DNA of 64,000 nt from Kitasatospora cinereorecta (GTDB taxonomy: Bacteria > Actinomycetota > Actinomycetes > Streptomycetales > Streptomycetaceae). The translations under genes were made by a program, and so were the position numbers. Shown here one piece after another: positions 9,307 to 17,744 of the stretch (positions are counted from its first letter, which is position 1; the number at the start of each line of letters is the position of its first letter). The notes below the pieces were generated by a model. It was given only the letters and a program-made list of their open reading frames with translations, ran no database searches and was not told where the DNA came from. The stretch is from contig NZ_JAMZDX010000003.1 in NCBI RefSeq assembly GCF_024172095.1, forward strand, positions 372,001-436,000, given 5' to 3'.

Positions 9307-10464
9307 ATGACCAGTCCCAACCCCGCCGCCAAGCGTTCGCTGCGCGAGCGCTTCGACGGCGAGCGCATCCTGCTCGGCCTCGCCGCCCCGGTGCTGGCCG
9401 TGCTGCTGTCCGCGGTGATCTGCGGCGTCCTGCTGGCGATCTCGGGCAAGAACCCGTTCGACGCCTTCCAGGTGATGTGGGATTACGGCACCGCCTCCGA
9501 CGGCCAGGTGCTGACCCTCAACCGCACCACCACGTACTACATCGCCGGTTGCGCCGCCGCGTTCGGCTTCCGGATGAACCTGTTCAACATCGGCGTCGAC
9601 GGCCAGTACAAGCTGGGTGCGCTGTTCGCCGCGTACGTCGGCAGCCAGGTCGACCTGCCGGCCGTGCTGCAGATCCCGCTGCTGCTGGTCACCGCGATGC
9701 TGATCGGCGGCATGTGGGCCTCGATCGCCGGTCTGCTGAAGGTCTACCGCGGCGTCAGCGAGGTCATCTCGACCATCATGCTGAACGCCATCGCCACCGC
9801 GGTGGTCGGCCTGCTGCTGGTCCCGGGCATCTTCGCCCCGGGCAACGGCGGCGGCAGCAGCAACGCGATCCAGACCGCGCCGATCTCGCAGTCGAGCCAC
9901 TTCTTCGCGATCCCGACCGCGGGCGGCGACCTCTACGGGTTCCTCTTCATCGCGATCGTCATCGGCGTGGCGTTCCAGTTCACCCTGAGCCGCACCAAGT
10001 TCGGCTTCGACCTGCGCGCCACCGGCCGCTCGGAGACCGCCGCCAAGGCGTCCGGCGTCAACGTCAAGCGCATGGTGATCACCAGCATGGTGGTCTCCGG
10101 CGCGATCGCCGGTCTGATCGGCCTGCCCGAACTGATGCAGCACTCGTACTACTTCGGCCAGAGCATCCAGCCCGGCCTCGGCTTCATCGGCATCTCGGTC
10201 GCCCTGCTCGGCCGCAACACGCCGATCGGCATTGCCTTCTCCGCCCTGCTGTTCGCCTTCCTCGACGTCGCCGGCACCCGCCTGCCGCTGAGGGGTGACT
10301 TCCCGCAGGAGATCGTCGCCGTCATGCAGGGAACCATCGTCATCTGCGTCGTCGTCGCCTACGAGCTGGTGCGCCGCTACGGCCTGAAGCGCCAGCAGCA
10401 GAAGGTCGGCGCCGAACTCGCCGCCCAGGCCGCCGCGGCCGCCAAGAAGGAGGTCTCGGCGTGA
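9307..10464 (+). CDS. Nucleoside ABC transporter permease 1 (BPD_transp_2 family)
   Basis: A 385-residue inner-membrane permease with about 8-10 hydrophobic segments, in the branched-chain/ribose/nucleoside permease superfamily (NupP-like). Conserved stretches include FGFRMNLFNIGVDGQYKLGA and VSEVISTIMLN, the latter facing the ATPase. ATG 9307 follows a GGGGGAG site overlapping the ATPase stop four bases upstream, so coupling is tight. The next permease overlaps its 3' end by 4 bp. The pair forms the heterodimeric channel fed by the BMP lipoprotein. Confidence 0.88.
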   Translation: MTSPNPAAKRSLRERFDGERILLGLAAPVLAVLLSAVICGVLLAISGKNPFDAFQVMWDYGTASDGQVLTLNRTTTYYIAGCAAAFGFRMNLFNIGVDGQYKLGALFAAYVGSQVDLPAVLQIPLLLVTAMLIGGMWASIAGLLKVYRGVSEVISTIMLNAIATAVVGLLLVPGIFAPGNGGGSSNAIQTAPISQSSHFFAIPTAGGDLYGFLFIAIVIGVAFQFTLSRTKFGFDLRATGRSETAAKASGVNVKRMVITSMVVSGAIAGLIGLPELMQHSYYFGQSIQPGLGFIGISVALLGRNTPIGIAFSALLFAFLDVAGTRLPLRGDFPQEIVAVMQGTIVICVVVAYELVRRYGLKRQQQKVGAELAAQAAAAAKKEVSA

Positions 10465-11726
10465 GTACCGCCACTGCTGTGAAGTCCAAGACGGGTGGCG
10501 CCCCCGCCAAGCGGCGCAAGCTCACCTGGCCGGTCGTCCTGCTGCTGATCGCGGGCGCGCTGGTGCTGTTCTCCGCCGTCGGCGCGATCACCGGCAACCA
10601 CGGTCTGACCGCCTCCGGCCAGATCGCGGCCGCGCTCAGCTCCGCCGTGCCGATCGCCATGGCCGGTCTCGGCGGTCTGTGGTCCGAGCGGGCCGGCGTG
10701 GTCAACATCGGCCTCGAAGGCATGATGGTCGCCGGCACCTTCTTCGGCGCCTGGGGCGGCTACCTGGTCAGCCCCTGGTTCGGCCTGGTGGCCGGCATGA
10801 TCGGTGGCGCGCTCGGCGGCCTGCTGCACGCGCTGATCACCGTCACCTTCGGCGTCGACCACATCGTCTCCGGCGTCGGCATCAACCTGCTGATCCCCGG
10901 CATCTGCGCCTACCTGAACCGGATCTACTACAAGGACTACGTGTCGGCCGGTGCCGGCGCCAACCAGTCCCCGCCGGCCGACCCGCTGCCGGAGATCACC
11001 ATCCCGGGCCTGTCGTCCGGGCTGCTGAACATCGAGAAGCACCACTGGTTCCTGGTCTCGGACGTCTCCGGCATCCTGGCCGGCCTGGTCACCCACCTGT
11101 CGGTGGTCATCGTGATCGCCGCGGTGCTGCTGGTCGGCAGCTACTTCCTGCTCTGGCGCACGGTGTTCGGCCTGCGGCTGCGCTCCTGCGGCGAGAACCC
11201 CACCGCCGCCGAGTCGCTGGGCGTCAACGTCTACAAGTACAAGTACTACGCGGTCATCGCCTCGGGCGCGTTCGCCGGCCTCGGCGGCGCGTACCTCTCG
11301 CTGGTCGCGGCGCACTTCTACAAGGACGGCCAGACCCAGGGCCGCGGCTTCATCGGCCTCGCGGCGATGATCTTCGGCAACTGGATGCCCGGCGGTCTCG
11401 CCATGGGCGCCGGCCTGTTCGGCTTCACCGACAGCCTCCAGCTGCGCGACGCGGACAACGTCCACGTGCTGCTGCTGGTGATCTCGATCGCCATGGCGCT
11501 GCTGGCCATCTGGCAGTTCTACCGCCGGGTGTTCGTCGCCACGCTGGTGGCGATCATCGTGGCCGTCGGCATGGGCCTGTGGTACGCGCTGACCGACACC
11601 GTCCAGCGTCCGCTGATCGTGGCCACCCCGTACGTGATCACCCTGGTGGTGCTCGCACTGGCCTCGCAGCGACTGCGAATGCCGGCCGCGGACGGACAGA
11701 TCTACCGCAAGGGCGAAGGCAAGTGA
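10461..11726 (+). CDS. Nucleoside ABC transporter permease 2 (BPD_transp_2 family)
   Basis: A 421-residue polytopic membrane protein, the second permease of the nucleoside importer (NupQ-like). GTG at 10461 overlaps the previous stop (GTGA). Family motifs include WSERAGVVNIGLEGMM and FGVDHIVSGVGINLL; the C-terminal third has three further hydrophobic segments ending in a charged tail. Its own stop overlaps the cdd start, so transporter and deaminase are made from one polycistronic message. This couples uptake of cytidine or deoxycytidine to its deamination. Confidence 0.88.
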   Translation: MSTATAVKSKTGGAPAKRRKLTWPVVLLLIAGALVLFSAVGAITGNHGLTASGQIAAALSSAVPIAMAGLGGLWSERAGVVNIGLEGMMVAGTFFGAWGGYLVSPWFGLVAGMIGGALGGLLHALITVTFGVDHIVSGVGINLLIPGICAYLNRIYYKDYVSAGAGANQSPPADPLPEITIPGLSSGLLNIEKHHWFLVSDVSGILAGLVTHLSVVIVIAAVLLVGSYFLLWRTVFGLRLRSCGENPTAAESLGVNVYKYKYYAVIASGAFAGLGGAYLSLVAAHFYKDGQTQGRGFIGLAAMIFGNWMPGGLAMGAGLFGFTDSLQLRDADNVHVLLLVISIAMALLAIWQFYRRVFVATLVAIIVAVGMGLWYALTDTVQRPLIVATPYVITLVVLALASQRLRMPAADGQIYRKGEGK

Positions 11727-12109
11727 CGAGCTACGACTGGGAGGAGCTGCGGGCGGCCGCGCGGTCGGCGATGTCGCGCGCGTACGCCCCCTACAGCAAG
11801 TTCCCGGTCGGCGCGGCCGCCCTGGTCGACGACGGACGCACCGTCACCGGCTGCAACGTCGAGAACGCCTCGTACGGGCTCGGGCTGTGCGCCGAGTGCG
11901 GACTGGTCTCGGCGCTGCACGCCAGTGGCGGCGGCCGCCTGGTGGCGTTCACCTGCGTGGACGGCGCCGGCGACCTGCTGATGCCGTGCGGTCGCTGCCG
12001 CCAGCTGCTCTTCGAGCACGGCGGGCCCGAGCTGCTGGTCGACCTGCCCTCCGGGGTGCGGCCGATGAGCGAGGTGCTGCCGGACGCCTTCGGGCCGGAG
12101 CGGCTCTAG
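11723..12109 (+). CDS. cdd: Cytidine deaminase
   Basis: A 128-residue enzyme that deaminates cytidine and deoxycytidine to uridine and deoxyuridine in the cytoplasm. Zinc-binding and catalytic motifs are present: CAEC (ligand Cys and proton-shuttling Glu) and PCGRCRQ (two Cys ligands). The substrate-binding NVENASYG block precedes them. The length is that of homotetrameric bacterial/Bacillus-type CDA. GTG 11723 overlaps the upstream permease stop (GTGA). It is last in the transporter operon and is followed by the operator and hairpin before deoA, so a separate deoA transcript is likely. Confidence 0.93.
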   Translation: MTSYDWEELRAAARSAMSRAYAPYSKFPVGAAALVDDGRTVTGCNVENASYGLGLCAECGLVSALHASGGGRLVAFTCVDGAGDLLMPCGRCRQLLFEHGGPELLVDLPSGVRPMSEVLPDAFGPERL

Positions 12110-12121
12110 TCTCCACCGTTG

Positions 12122-12133
12122 TTACGCGCGTAG
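12122..12133 (+). promoter_or_regulatory. Nucleoside-regulon operator upstream of deoA
   Basis: TTACGCGCGTAG, one mismatch from the CTACGCGCGTAG palindrome. The overlapping TAGAGT (12131-12136) could be a -10. It lies between cdd and deoA, so deoA can be induced separately from the transporter operon. Confidence 0.7.
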
Positions 12134-12169
12134 AGTGTCGCGGGAGAGCAGGACATCCCGCGGCACTCT
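12132..12169 (+). terminator. Hairpin terminator or attenuator between cdd and deoA
   Basis: AGAGTGTCGCGGGA (12132-12145) pairs with TCCCGCGGCACTCT (12156-12169) over 14 bp with one G-U, loop of 10. It overlaps the right edge of the operator and lies 70 bases before deoA. It either ends the cdd operon transcript or forms in the deoA leader. Confidence 0.6.
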
Positions 12170-12240
12170 TCGCATTTCCGCAGCCTTCGCATTTCCGCTG
12201 CTTTTGAACCGTCTTTCTGATCCACCCTCCTGGAGCACAC

Positions 12241-13518
12241 ATGGACGCCCCCTCCGTCATCCGGACCAAGCGCGACCGCGGCGAGCTGACCGACGGCCAG
12301 ATCGACTGGGTGATCGACGCGTACACCCGCGGCGAGGTCGCCGACGAGCAGATGTCCGCGCTGGCCATGGCGATCCTGCTGAACGGCATGAACCTGCGCG
12401 AGATCGGCCGCTGGACCGACGCCATGATCCGCTCCGGCGAGCGGATGGACTTCTCCGCCCTCGGCGTGCCCACCGCCGACAAGCACTCCACCGGCGGCGT
12501 CGGCGACAAGATCACCCTGCCGCTCGCCCCGCTGGTCGCCGCCTGCGGCGCCGCCGTCCCGCAGCTCTCCGGCCGCGGCCTCGGCCACACCGGCGGCACC
12601 CTGGACAAGCTGGAGTCCATCCCCGGCTGGCGCGCCCTGCTCTCCAACGACGAGATGATGACCGTGCTGCGCGACACCGGCGCCGTCATCTGCGCCGCCG
12701 GCGACGGCCTCGCCCCCGCCGACAAGAAGCTGTACGCGCTGCGCGACGTCACCGGCACCGTCGAGGCCATCCCGCTGATCGCCTCCTCGATCATGTCCAA
12801 GAAGATCGCCGAGGGCACCGGCGCCCTGGTGCTCGACGTCAAGGTCGGCTCCGGCGCCTTCATGAAGAACATCGCCGACGCCCGCGAGCTGGCCCGCACC
12901 ATGGTCGGCCTCGGCACCAACGCCGGCGTCAACACCGTCGCCCTGCTCACCGACATGTCGGTGCCGCTCGGCCTCACCGCCGGCAACGCGCTCGAGGTCC
13001 GCGAGTCCGTCGAGGTGCTCGCCGGCGGCGGCCCCGCCGACGTGGTCGAGCTGACCCTGGCCCTGGCCCGCGAGATGCTCGACGCCGCCGGCGTCCACGG
13101 CAAGGACCCGGCCGACGCGCTGCGCGACGGCTCCGCCATGGACCACTGGCGCCGCATGATCGCCGCCCAGGGCGGCAACCCGGACGCCGCCCTCCCGGTC
13201 GCCAAGGAGCAGCACCAGGTCGTCGCCGCCTCCTCCGGCGTGCTCACCGAACTGGACGCCTACGCCGTCGGCGTCTGCGCCTGGCGCCTCGGCGCCGGCC
13301 GCGCCCGCAAGGAGGACCCGGTGCAGGCCGGGGCCGGCGTCGAGATCCACGCCAAGCCGGGTGCCACCGTGACGGCCGGTCAGCCGCTGCTCACCCTGCA
13401 CACCGACACCCCCGAGCGCTTCGACTACGCCATGGAGGCGCTGGCCGGCGGCATCCGCATCGCCGAGCCGGGCACCGCCTTCACCCCGAAGCCGATCGTC
13501 CTCGACCGCATCGCCTGA
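12241..13518 (+). CDS. deoA: Thymidine phosphorylase
   Basis: A 425-residue pyrimidine nucleoside phosphorylase that converts thymidine or deoxyuridine plus phosphate to base and 2-deoxyribose 1-phosphate. Seen motifs are DKHSTGGVGDK (phosphate loop), the family signature SGRGLGHTGGTLDKLESIPG and the C-terminal glycine-rich domain. Length fits the family (~430). CTGGAG at 12230-12235 precedes the ATG. It has its own operator at 12122 and feeds the mutase/DeoC steps encoded at 50 and 32 kb. A perfect inverted repeat just past its stop separates it from the convergent Uma2 gene. Confidence 0.95.
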   Translation: MDAPSVIRTKRDRGELTDGQIDWVIDAYTRGEVADEQMSALAMAILLNGMNLREIGRWTDAMIRSGERMDFSALGVPTADKHSTGGVGDKITLPLAPLVAACGAAVPQLSGRGLGHTGGTLDKLESIPGWRALLSNDEMMTVLRDTGAVICAAGDGLAPADKKLYALRDVTGTVEAIPLIASSIMSKKIAEGTGALVLDVKVGSGAFMKNIADARELARTMVGLGTNAGVNTVALLTDMSVPLGLTAGNALEVRESVEVLAGGGPADVVELTLALAREMLDAAGVHGKDPADALRDGSAMDHWRRMIAAQGGNPDAALPVAKEQHQVVAASSGVLTELDAYAVGVCAWRLGAGRARKEDPVQAGAGVEIHAKPGATVTAGQPLLTLHTDTPERFDYAMEALAGGIRIAEPGTAFTPKPIVLDRIA

Positions 13519-13530
13519 CGGCCCGCCCCT

Positions 13531-13562
13531 GCTGACGTACGCCGGGTCAGGCGTACGTCAGC
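13531..13562. terminator. Bidirectional terminator between deoA and uma2-like gene
   Basis: Perfect 13-bp inverted repeat GCTGACGTACGCC (13531-13543) / GGCGTACGTCAGC (13550-13562) with a 6-base loop. It serves two convergent genes. The stop codon of the minus-strand gene lies in the loop, so one stem arm also encodes that protein's last residues. Confidence 0.85.
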
Positions 13563-14101
13563 AGCACGCCGGTGTCGATGGTCCACGGACCGACGGTGAC
13601 GGTGTCGCCGAACGTGAACGGCGTCCGGACGGCGTAGCCGGGCTGATCGTGGACGATGCCCGTGCCCTTGCGCGGGTCGACCAGCAGGTAGAGGGGGATA
13701 CCCATCGCGGCGTAGTCGCGGACCTTGTGGTCGTAGTCGTTCTCCGGGTTGGACTTGGAGACGACCTCCACGACCAGCAGCACCTCGTGAGGGAGCAGCG
13801 CGGGCTTCTCCGCCTCCAGCGCGGCCTCGGGGAAGACCATGAGGTCCGGATTGCGGAGCCGCCCGAGCCCGGCGTCCTCCAGGTCGGCGCCGCCGTGGGC
13901 GAGACAGCCGGGGTGGGTCCGCTCGATCTGCGCGTTGAGCTGCCGGGCGATTCGGACGACCGCGAGTTCGTGCCGGCCGACCGGGGACATCGTCATGACG
14001 ATCCGGCCCTCGGCGATCTCGATCTTCCCCACCCCGGGCACCTCCGGCAGCTGATCGGCGATCTTCCGTAGCCGGGCGTATACGGCAGGATCGGTCCCCA
14101 T
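13547..14101 (-). CDS. Uma2-family (DUF820) PD-(D/E)XK nuclease-like protein
   Basis: A 184-residue protein of the Uma2/DUF820 family, restriction-endonuclease-like folds that are very common in streptomycetes and mostly uncharacterised. The expected motifs are present: RNPDLMVF (Asp), LVVEVVSKSN (Glu-x-Ser core) and a following DYDHKVRDYAAMGIPLYLLVDP helix-strand typical of the family. A single ATG start at 14101 suits the family length. It stands alone, convergent with deoA and divergent from nothing obvious. Its function is unknown; a DNA-cleavage role is inferred from fold only. Confidence 0.85.
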   Translation of the reverse strand: MGTDPAVYARLRKIADQLPEVPGVGKIEIAEGRIVMTMSPVGRHELAVVRIARQLNAQIERTHPGCLAHGGADLEDAGLGRLRNPDLMVFPEAALEAEKPALLPHEVLLVVEVVSKSNPENDYDHKVRDYAAMGIPLYLLVDPRKGTGIVHDQPGYAVRTPFTFGDTVTVGPWTIDTGVLLTYA

Positions 14102-14144
14102 GTCCGGAGTGTAACGACGAGTTGGGGCGGCCCGGGTCCGTCGC

Positions 14145-15440
14145 TCAGGCCGCCCGGGTCCGGGTCCGGGTGCGGGCCGGGGCGGTGGCGCGGCGGGCGG
14201 TGGCGGCCTGCCGGGTGGCGTAGAGGGTGACGCCGGCGGCCAGGGTCATCGCGGTGAGGCCGACCGCGGCCGCGCCGTCCCAGCCGGTGGCGTGGTACGC
14301 GTCGGCGCCGATCGTGCCGCCGAGGCTGTTGCCCAGGTAGTAGGCGATCAGGTACAGCGCCGAGGCCTGGGCGCGGCCGTGGGTGGCGGTGCGGCCGACC
14401 GAGGACGAGGCGGTGGCGTGGCCGGCGAAGAAGCCGGCGGTGATCAGCACCAGGCCGAGGAGCGCGGCGGCCAGCGTGCCGGCCAGCGAGAGCAGCAGCC
14501 CCGCGGCGGTGACGCCGATCGCCACGTACAGCGCGCCGCGGCGGCCGAGCCGGCCGACCAGCTTCCCGGCGCCGGCCGACGTCGCGGTGCCGACCAGGTA
14601 GACCACGAAGATCGAGGCGGCCATCGACTCGGGCAGGTTGAACGGCGCCGAGGTGAGCCGGTAGCCGACGGTGTTGTAGACCGCGCCGAACACCGCCATG
14701 AACAGCATGCCCAGCGCGTACAGCCGCAGCAGTAGCGGATTGCGCAGGTGCCCGGCGACGGTGCGGGCCAGCGCCCGGGCGTCCACCGGGGCGGGCCGGA
14801 AGTGCCGGGCCCGGGGGATCAGCAGCCGGAACGCCAGCGCGGCGAGCAGCGCCATCACGGCCGAGACGGCCAGCCCCCAGCGCCAGCCCCAGGCGGCGCC
14901 GGCCCAGCCGGAGACCAGCCGTCCGCCCATCCCGCCGATCGAGTTGCCGGCCACGTACAGGCCCATCGCCGAGGCCAGCGCGCTCGGGTGGACCTCCTCG
15001 GCGAGGTACGCCATGGCGGTGGCCGGCAGTCCGGCCAGCGCCGCGCCCTGGACGGCGCGCAGCACCACCAGGGTGGTCAGGTCCGGGGCGAAGGGCAGGG
15101 TCAGGGCGAGCACCGAGGCGGCCAGGGTGGAGGCGGTCATCACCGCGGTCCGCCCGTACCGGTCGGAGAGCGCGCTGGCCGGGAGCAGCGCCAGGGCGAG
15201 GCCGAGGGTGGCCGCCGAGGCGGTCCAGCTGGCCTGTCCGGGCGTCAGGTCGAGGTCCGCCGAGAGGAGCGGCAGCAGTCCCTGGGTGGAGTAGAGGAGG
15301 ACGAAGGTGGCGATGCCGGCGGCGAACAACGCGAGGTTGGCGTGCCGGAACGCGCGGTCGCCCGGGCGGTGGCGGAGTTCGGGGACGGGGGACACGGCGC
15401 GGGCGTCCGCGAGGGACGCCTCGGTACTGGCGGGCTGCAT
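14145..15440 (-). CDS. MFS transporter
   Basis: A 431-residue major facilitator superfamily protein with about 12 hydrophobic segments. A typical MFS loop sequence (SDRYGRTAVM) lies between segments 2 and 3, and GRLGRRGALYVAIG in the second half. It resembles the AraJ/YnfM-type drug or sugar efflux proteins that are commonly paired with LysR regulators. The C-terminus is a basic Arg/Thr/Ala tail. It starts 51 bp from the divergent LysR gene, so that regulator probably controls it. The substrate cannot be read from sequence. Confidence 0.88.
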   Translation of the reverse strand: MQPASTEASLADARAVSPVPELRHRPGDRAFRHANLALFAAGIATFVLLYSTQGLLPLLSADLDLTPGQASWTASAATLGLALALLPASALSDRYGRTAVMTASTLAASVLALTLPFAPDLTTLVVLRAVQGAALAGLPATAMAYLAEEVHPSALASAMGLYVAGNSIGGMGGRLVSGWAGAAWGWRWGLAVSAVMALLAALAFRLLIPRARHFRPAPVDARALARTVAGHLRNPLLLRLYALGMLFMAVFGAVYNTVGYRLTSAPFNLPESMAASIFVVYLVGTATSAGAGKLVGRLGRRGALYVAIGVTAAGLLLSLAGTLAAALLGLVLITAGFFAGHATASSSVGRTATHGRAQASALYLIAYYLGNSLGGTIGADAYHATGWDGAAAVGLTAMTLAAGVTLYATRQAATARRATAPARTRTRTRAA

Positions 15441-15491
15441 GGCTCGACGTTAGGATCGCCGCCGCTGATGCGTCCAATACATGAATGCGGG

Positions 15492-16460
15492 ATGATCGAT
15501 ACCGTGACGTATGACAGCAGCTCGCAGCCGGTCCGTCCCGTCGAGCTCGACCCGGAGGCGGATGTGCTGCGCCTCGCACCGCAGTTGGCGCAGTTCGCGG
15601 CGGTCGCCCGGCTGGAGCACGTGACCCGGGCGGCGCAGCTGCTCGGCATGGAGCAGCCCACGCTGTCCCGGGCGGTCGCGCGGTTGGAGGCCGAGCTGGG
15701 GGTGGACCTGCTGGCCCGGCAGGGCCGTACCGTCCGGCTGACCCGCGCCGGGCGGCTGCTGCTGGGCTCGGTGGAGCGGGCGCTGGCCGAACTGGAGCGC
15801 GGCGCCGACGCGGCCCGGGCCGAGGCCGACCCGGCGGCCGGCCGGGTGGCGTTCGGCTTCCTGCACACCATGGGGACGGACGCGGTGCCCGCCCTGCTCC
15901 GGGGCTTTCGCGCCGGGCACCCGCGGGTGCGCTTCCAGCTGGTGCAGGACTACGTCGCCGCGATGCTGGAGCGGCTGCGCGCCGGCGAACTGGACCTGTG
16001 CCTGGTCTCGCCGCTGCCCGACGCGCCGGACCTGACCGCCCGAGCCCTCGACGAGCAGCGGCTGCACCTGGTCGTCCCGGCCGACCACCGGCTGGCCGGC
16101 CGCCGCCGGATCCGGCTCGCCGAGGTCGCGGACGAGCCGTGGGTGGCCGTCGAGGAGGGGTACGGGCTGCGCGTGATCACCGACGGGTTCTGCGCCGAGG
16201 CGGGGTTCGTGCCCCGGATCGCCTTCGAGGGCGAGGAGGCCGAGACCCTGCGCGGCCTGGTCGCCGCCGGGCTCGGGGTGGCGCTGCTGCCGCCCGCGCT
16301 GGTACCCCGGCCCGGGGTGGTGGAGCTGGAGGTCACTGCCCCGCGGACCCGCCGGGCGATCGGGCTGGCCTGGGTGGCCGGGCGGCCGCTGACCCCGCCG
16401 GTCGAGGCGTTCCGGGACTTCGTGCTCTCCCGCCGCGGGCGGCTGCTGGAGCACGACTGA
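15492..16460 (+). CDS. LysR-family transcriptional regulator
   Basis: A 322-residue LysR-type regulator. The N-terminal winged HTH is clear (AAQLLGMEQPTLSRAVARLE), followed by the LysR substrate domain with effector-binding strands and a C-terminal subdomain (GLGVALLPPALVPRPG). It is divergent from the MFS gene with 51 bp between starts, the usual arrangement for a regulator and its target. ATG 15492 is chosen; GTG 15504 in the same frame is possible, and neither has a strong ribosome site. The inducer is unknown. Confidence 0.88.
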   Translation: MIDTVTYDSSSQPVRPVELDPEADVLRLAPQLAQFAAVARLEHVTRAAQLLGMEQPTLSRAVARLEAELGVDLLARQGRTVRLTRAGRLLLGSVERALAELERGADAARAEADPAAGRVAFGFLHTMGTDAVPALLRGFRAGHPRVRFQLVQDYVAAMLERLRAGELDLCLVSPLPDAPDLTARALDEQRLHLVVPADHRLAGRRRIRLAEVADEPWVAVEEGYGLRVITDGFCAEAGFVPRIAFEGEEAETLRGLVAAGLGVALLPPALVPRPGVVELEVTAPRTRRAIGLAWVAGRPLTPPVEAFRDFVLSRRGRLLEHD

Positions 16461-16588
16461 GCGGGGACGCGACCGAGCCGGGACACGACCGAGCCGGGGC
16501 GCGGCGTGCGTCCTCGGGCTGCTCCGGATGCGGTACGGCTGCGGCGCGGCCGGCCGGTCGGCGCCCCGGCCGCGCGTAGCATCCAGGC

Positions 16589-16936
16589 GTGATCAACGGT
16601 GCGCATGTGATCGTCTACAGCCGTGACGCCGAGGCCGACCGGGCGTTCCTGCGGGACGTGCTGGAGTGGCCGCACGTGGACGCGGGCGGGGGCTGGCTGA
16701 TCTTCCGGCTGCCGCCCGCCGAGGTGGCGGTCCACCCGGCGGACGGGCCGTCCCACGAGCTCTACCTGATGTGCTCGGACCTGGCCGCCACTATGGAGCA
16801 ACTGGCCGCCAGGGGAGTGGAGTTCACTGCCCCGGTGAGCGAGGCCCGGTGGGGCCGGACGACCGCCCTTCGGCTGCCGGGCGGCGGTGAGGTCGGGCTG
16901 TACGAGCCGCGCCACCCCACCGCGCACGGCGGCTGA
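16589..16936 (+). CDS. VOC (glyoxalase/bleomycin-resistance-like) superfamily protein
   Basis: A 115-residue single-module vicinal-oxygen-chelate protein: the beta-alpha-beta-beta-beta pattern starts at HVIVYSRDAEADRAFLRDVL, and the C-terminal half closes with [17 protein letters not shown]. Several usual metal-ligand positions are kept (His near the start, Glu near the end). Members range from glyoxalases to antibiotic-binding proteins and extradiol dioxygenases, so no substrate is proposed. GTG at 16589 is the only sensible start. It is convergent with the SRPBCC gene downstream. Confidence 0.82.
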   Translation: MINGAHVIVYSRDAEADRAFLRDVLEWPHVDAGGGWLIFRLPPAEVAVHPADGPSHELYLMCSDLAATMEQLAARGVEFTAPVSEARWGRTTALRLPGGGEVGLYEPRHPTAHGG

Positions 16937-16955
16937 GCGTACGCGCCGCCGGGTG

Positions 16956-17378
16956 TCAGCCGGCCAGCACCCGGCCGAGTCGGTCGAGCACGTCCGGCCA
17001 GCCCCGGCCCATGCCCTCCAGCGCGGTCCGGCCGAGCGGGGAGGCCAGGTCGAAGCCGGCGTGCTCCAGGAACAGCCGGGTGCCCTCGCCCTCCGGCGCC
17101 AGCCGCCAGGTCAGCGTGGTGTCGAGGGAGCCCTCGGCGAAGGAGTAGCGCAGCATCCGCTCCGGCTCCACGGCGAGGACCATGCAGGGCTGCTGCCCCC
17201 AGGGGCCCATGTCCAGGGTGAAGCGGTGGCCGACCTCGGCGCGGACGTCCCCGGCGGCCCACCAGCGGGCGTGCTGCTCGGGGTCGGTGAGGGCGTGCCA
17301 GACCCGGGCGGGCGGGTGCGGGAGGAAGACGTCGAGGTGGATGGCGGGGGAGTCGGGGGAGTCGGGGGAGTCGGTCAT
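16956..17378 (-). CDS. SRPBCC (AHSA1/START-like) domain protein
   Basis: A 140-residue protein of the AHSA1 branch of the SRPBCC fold, with VFLPHPPARVWHALTDPEQHARWW at the start and a typical C-terminal helix (GWPDVLDRLGRVL). Such proteins are often cotranscribed with an ArsR repressor, as here: its ATG overlaps the ArsR stop by 4 bp. Three tandem 9-bp units (GGGGGAGTC, 17346-17372) encode an SPD-SPD-SPD N-terminal extension, a site prone to slippage. The ligand and role are unknown; the pair is probably induced by relief of ArsR repression. Confidence 0.87.
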   Translation of the reverse strand: MTDSPDSPDSPAIHLDVFLPHPPARVWHALTDPEQHARWWAAGDVRAEVGHRFTLDMGPWGQQPCMVLAVEPERMLRYSFAEGSLDTTLTWRLAPEGEGTRLFLEHAGFDLASPLGRTALEGMGRGWPDVLDRLGRVLAG

Positions 17379-17731
17379 CGGGATCCGTCCGGGTCGGGGG
17401 AGTCGGCGGGGCGGGGGACGTCGTCCGCCTCGGCGTCGAGGAGGGCGCCGAGGGCGTCCAGGCGGCCGCGCCAGTAGTTCTCGAAGGGGTGCAGCCACCG
17501 GCCGACCTCGGCCAGCGGCCGCGGGTCGAGGTGGTAGTAGCGCTTCCGACCGCGCGGCTCCTCGCGGACCAGGCCGACCTGGCGCAGCACCTGCAGGTGC
17601 TCGGAGACGGCGGGACGGCTCAGGTCGAACCGTCCGGCCAGATCGCCCGCGGCGCGGGGACCGTCGAGCAGGGCGTCGAGCAGTCGGCGGCGGACGGGGT
17701 TGGCGAGTGCGCTGAAGACGTCGGGGGCCAC
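17375..17731 (-). CDS. ArsR-family winged-helix repressor
   Basis: A 118-residue ArsR-type HTH protein (VFSALANPVRRRLLDALLDG..., recognition helix LSRPAVSEHLQVL, wing GRKRYYHLD). It lacks an obvious CxC metal site, placing it with the metal-independent ArsR regulators that accompany SRPBCC genes. GTG 17731 gives the usual N-terminus. Two 16-bp palindromes just upstream are its likely operators, so it should repress itself and the coupled SRPBCC gene. Confidence 0.88.
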   Translation of the reverse strand: MAPDVFSALANPVRRRLLDALLDGPRAAGDLAGRFDLSRPAVSEHLQVLRQVGLVREEPRGRKRYYHLDPRPLAEVGRWLHPFENYWRGRLDALGALLDAEADDVPRPADSPDPDGSR

Positions 17732-17744
17732 GCCGGGACGATAC

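Noticed and set aside
7332..9449. Large antisense open frame opposite the transporter ATPase
   Set aside because: A shadow of high-GC codon usage: repetitive Gly/Val/Asp/Leu content, no ribosome site, no domain, and a clear ATPase gene on the other strand.
12135..13535. 466-codon frame overlapping deoA
   Set aside because: Arg/Pro/His-rich shadow in another frame of deoA, with no conserved motif.
16571..16580. Half-site GCGCGTAG before the VOC gene
   Set aside because: Only one half of the nucleoside palindrome is present and the gene has no nucleoside link.
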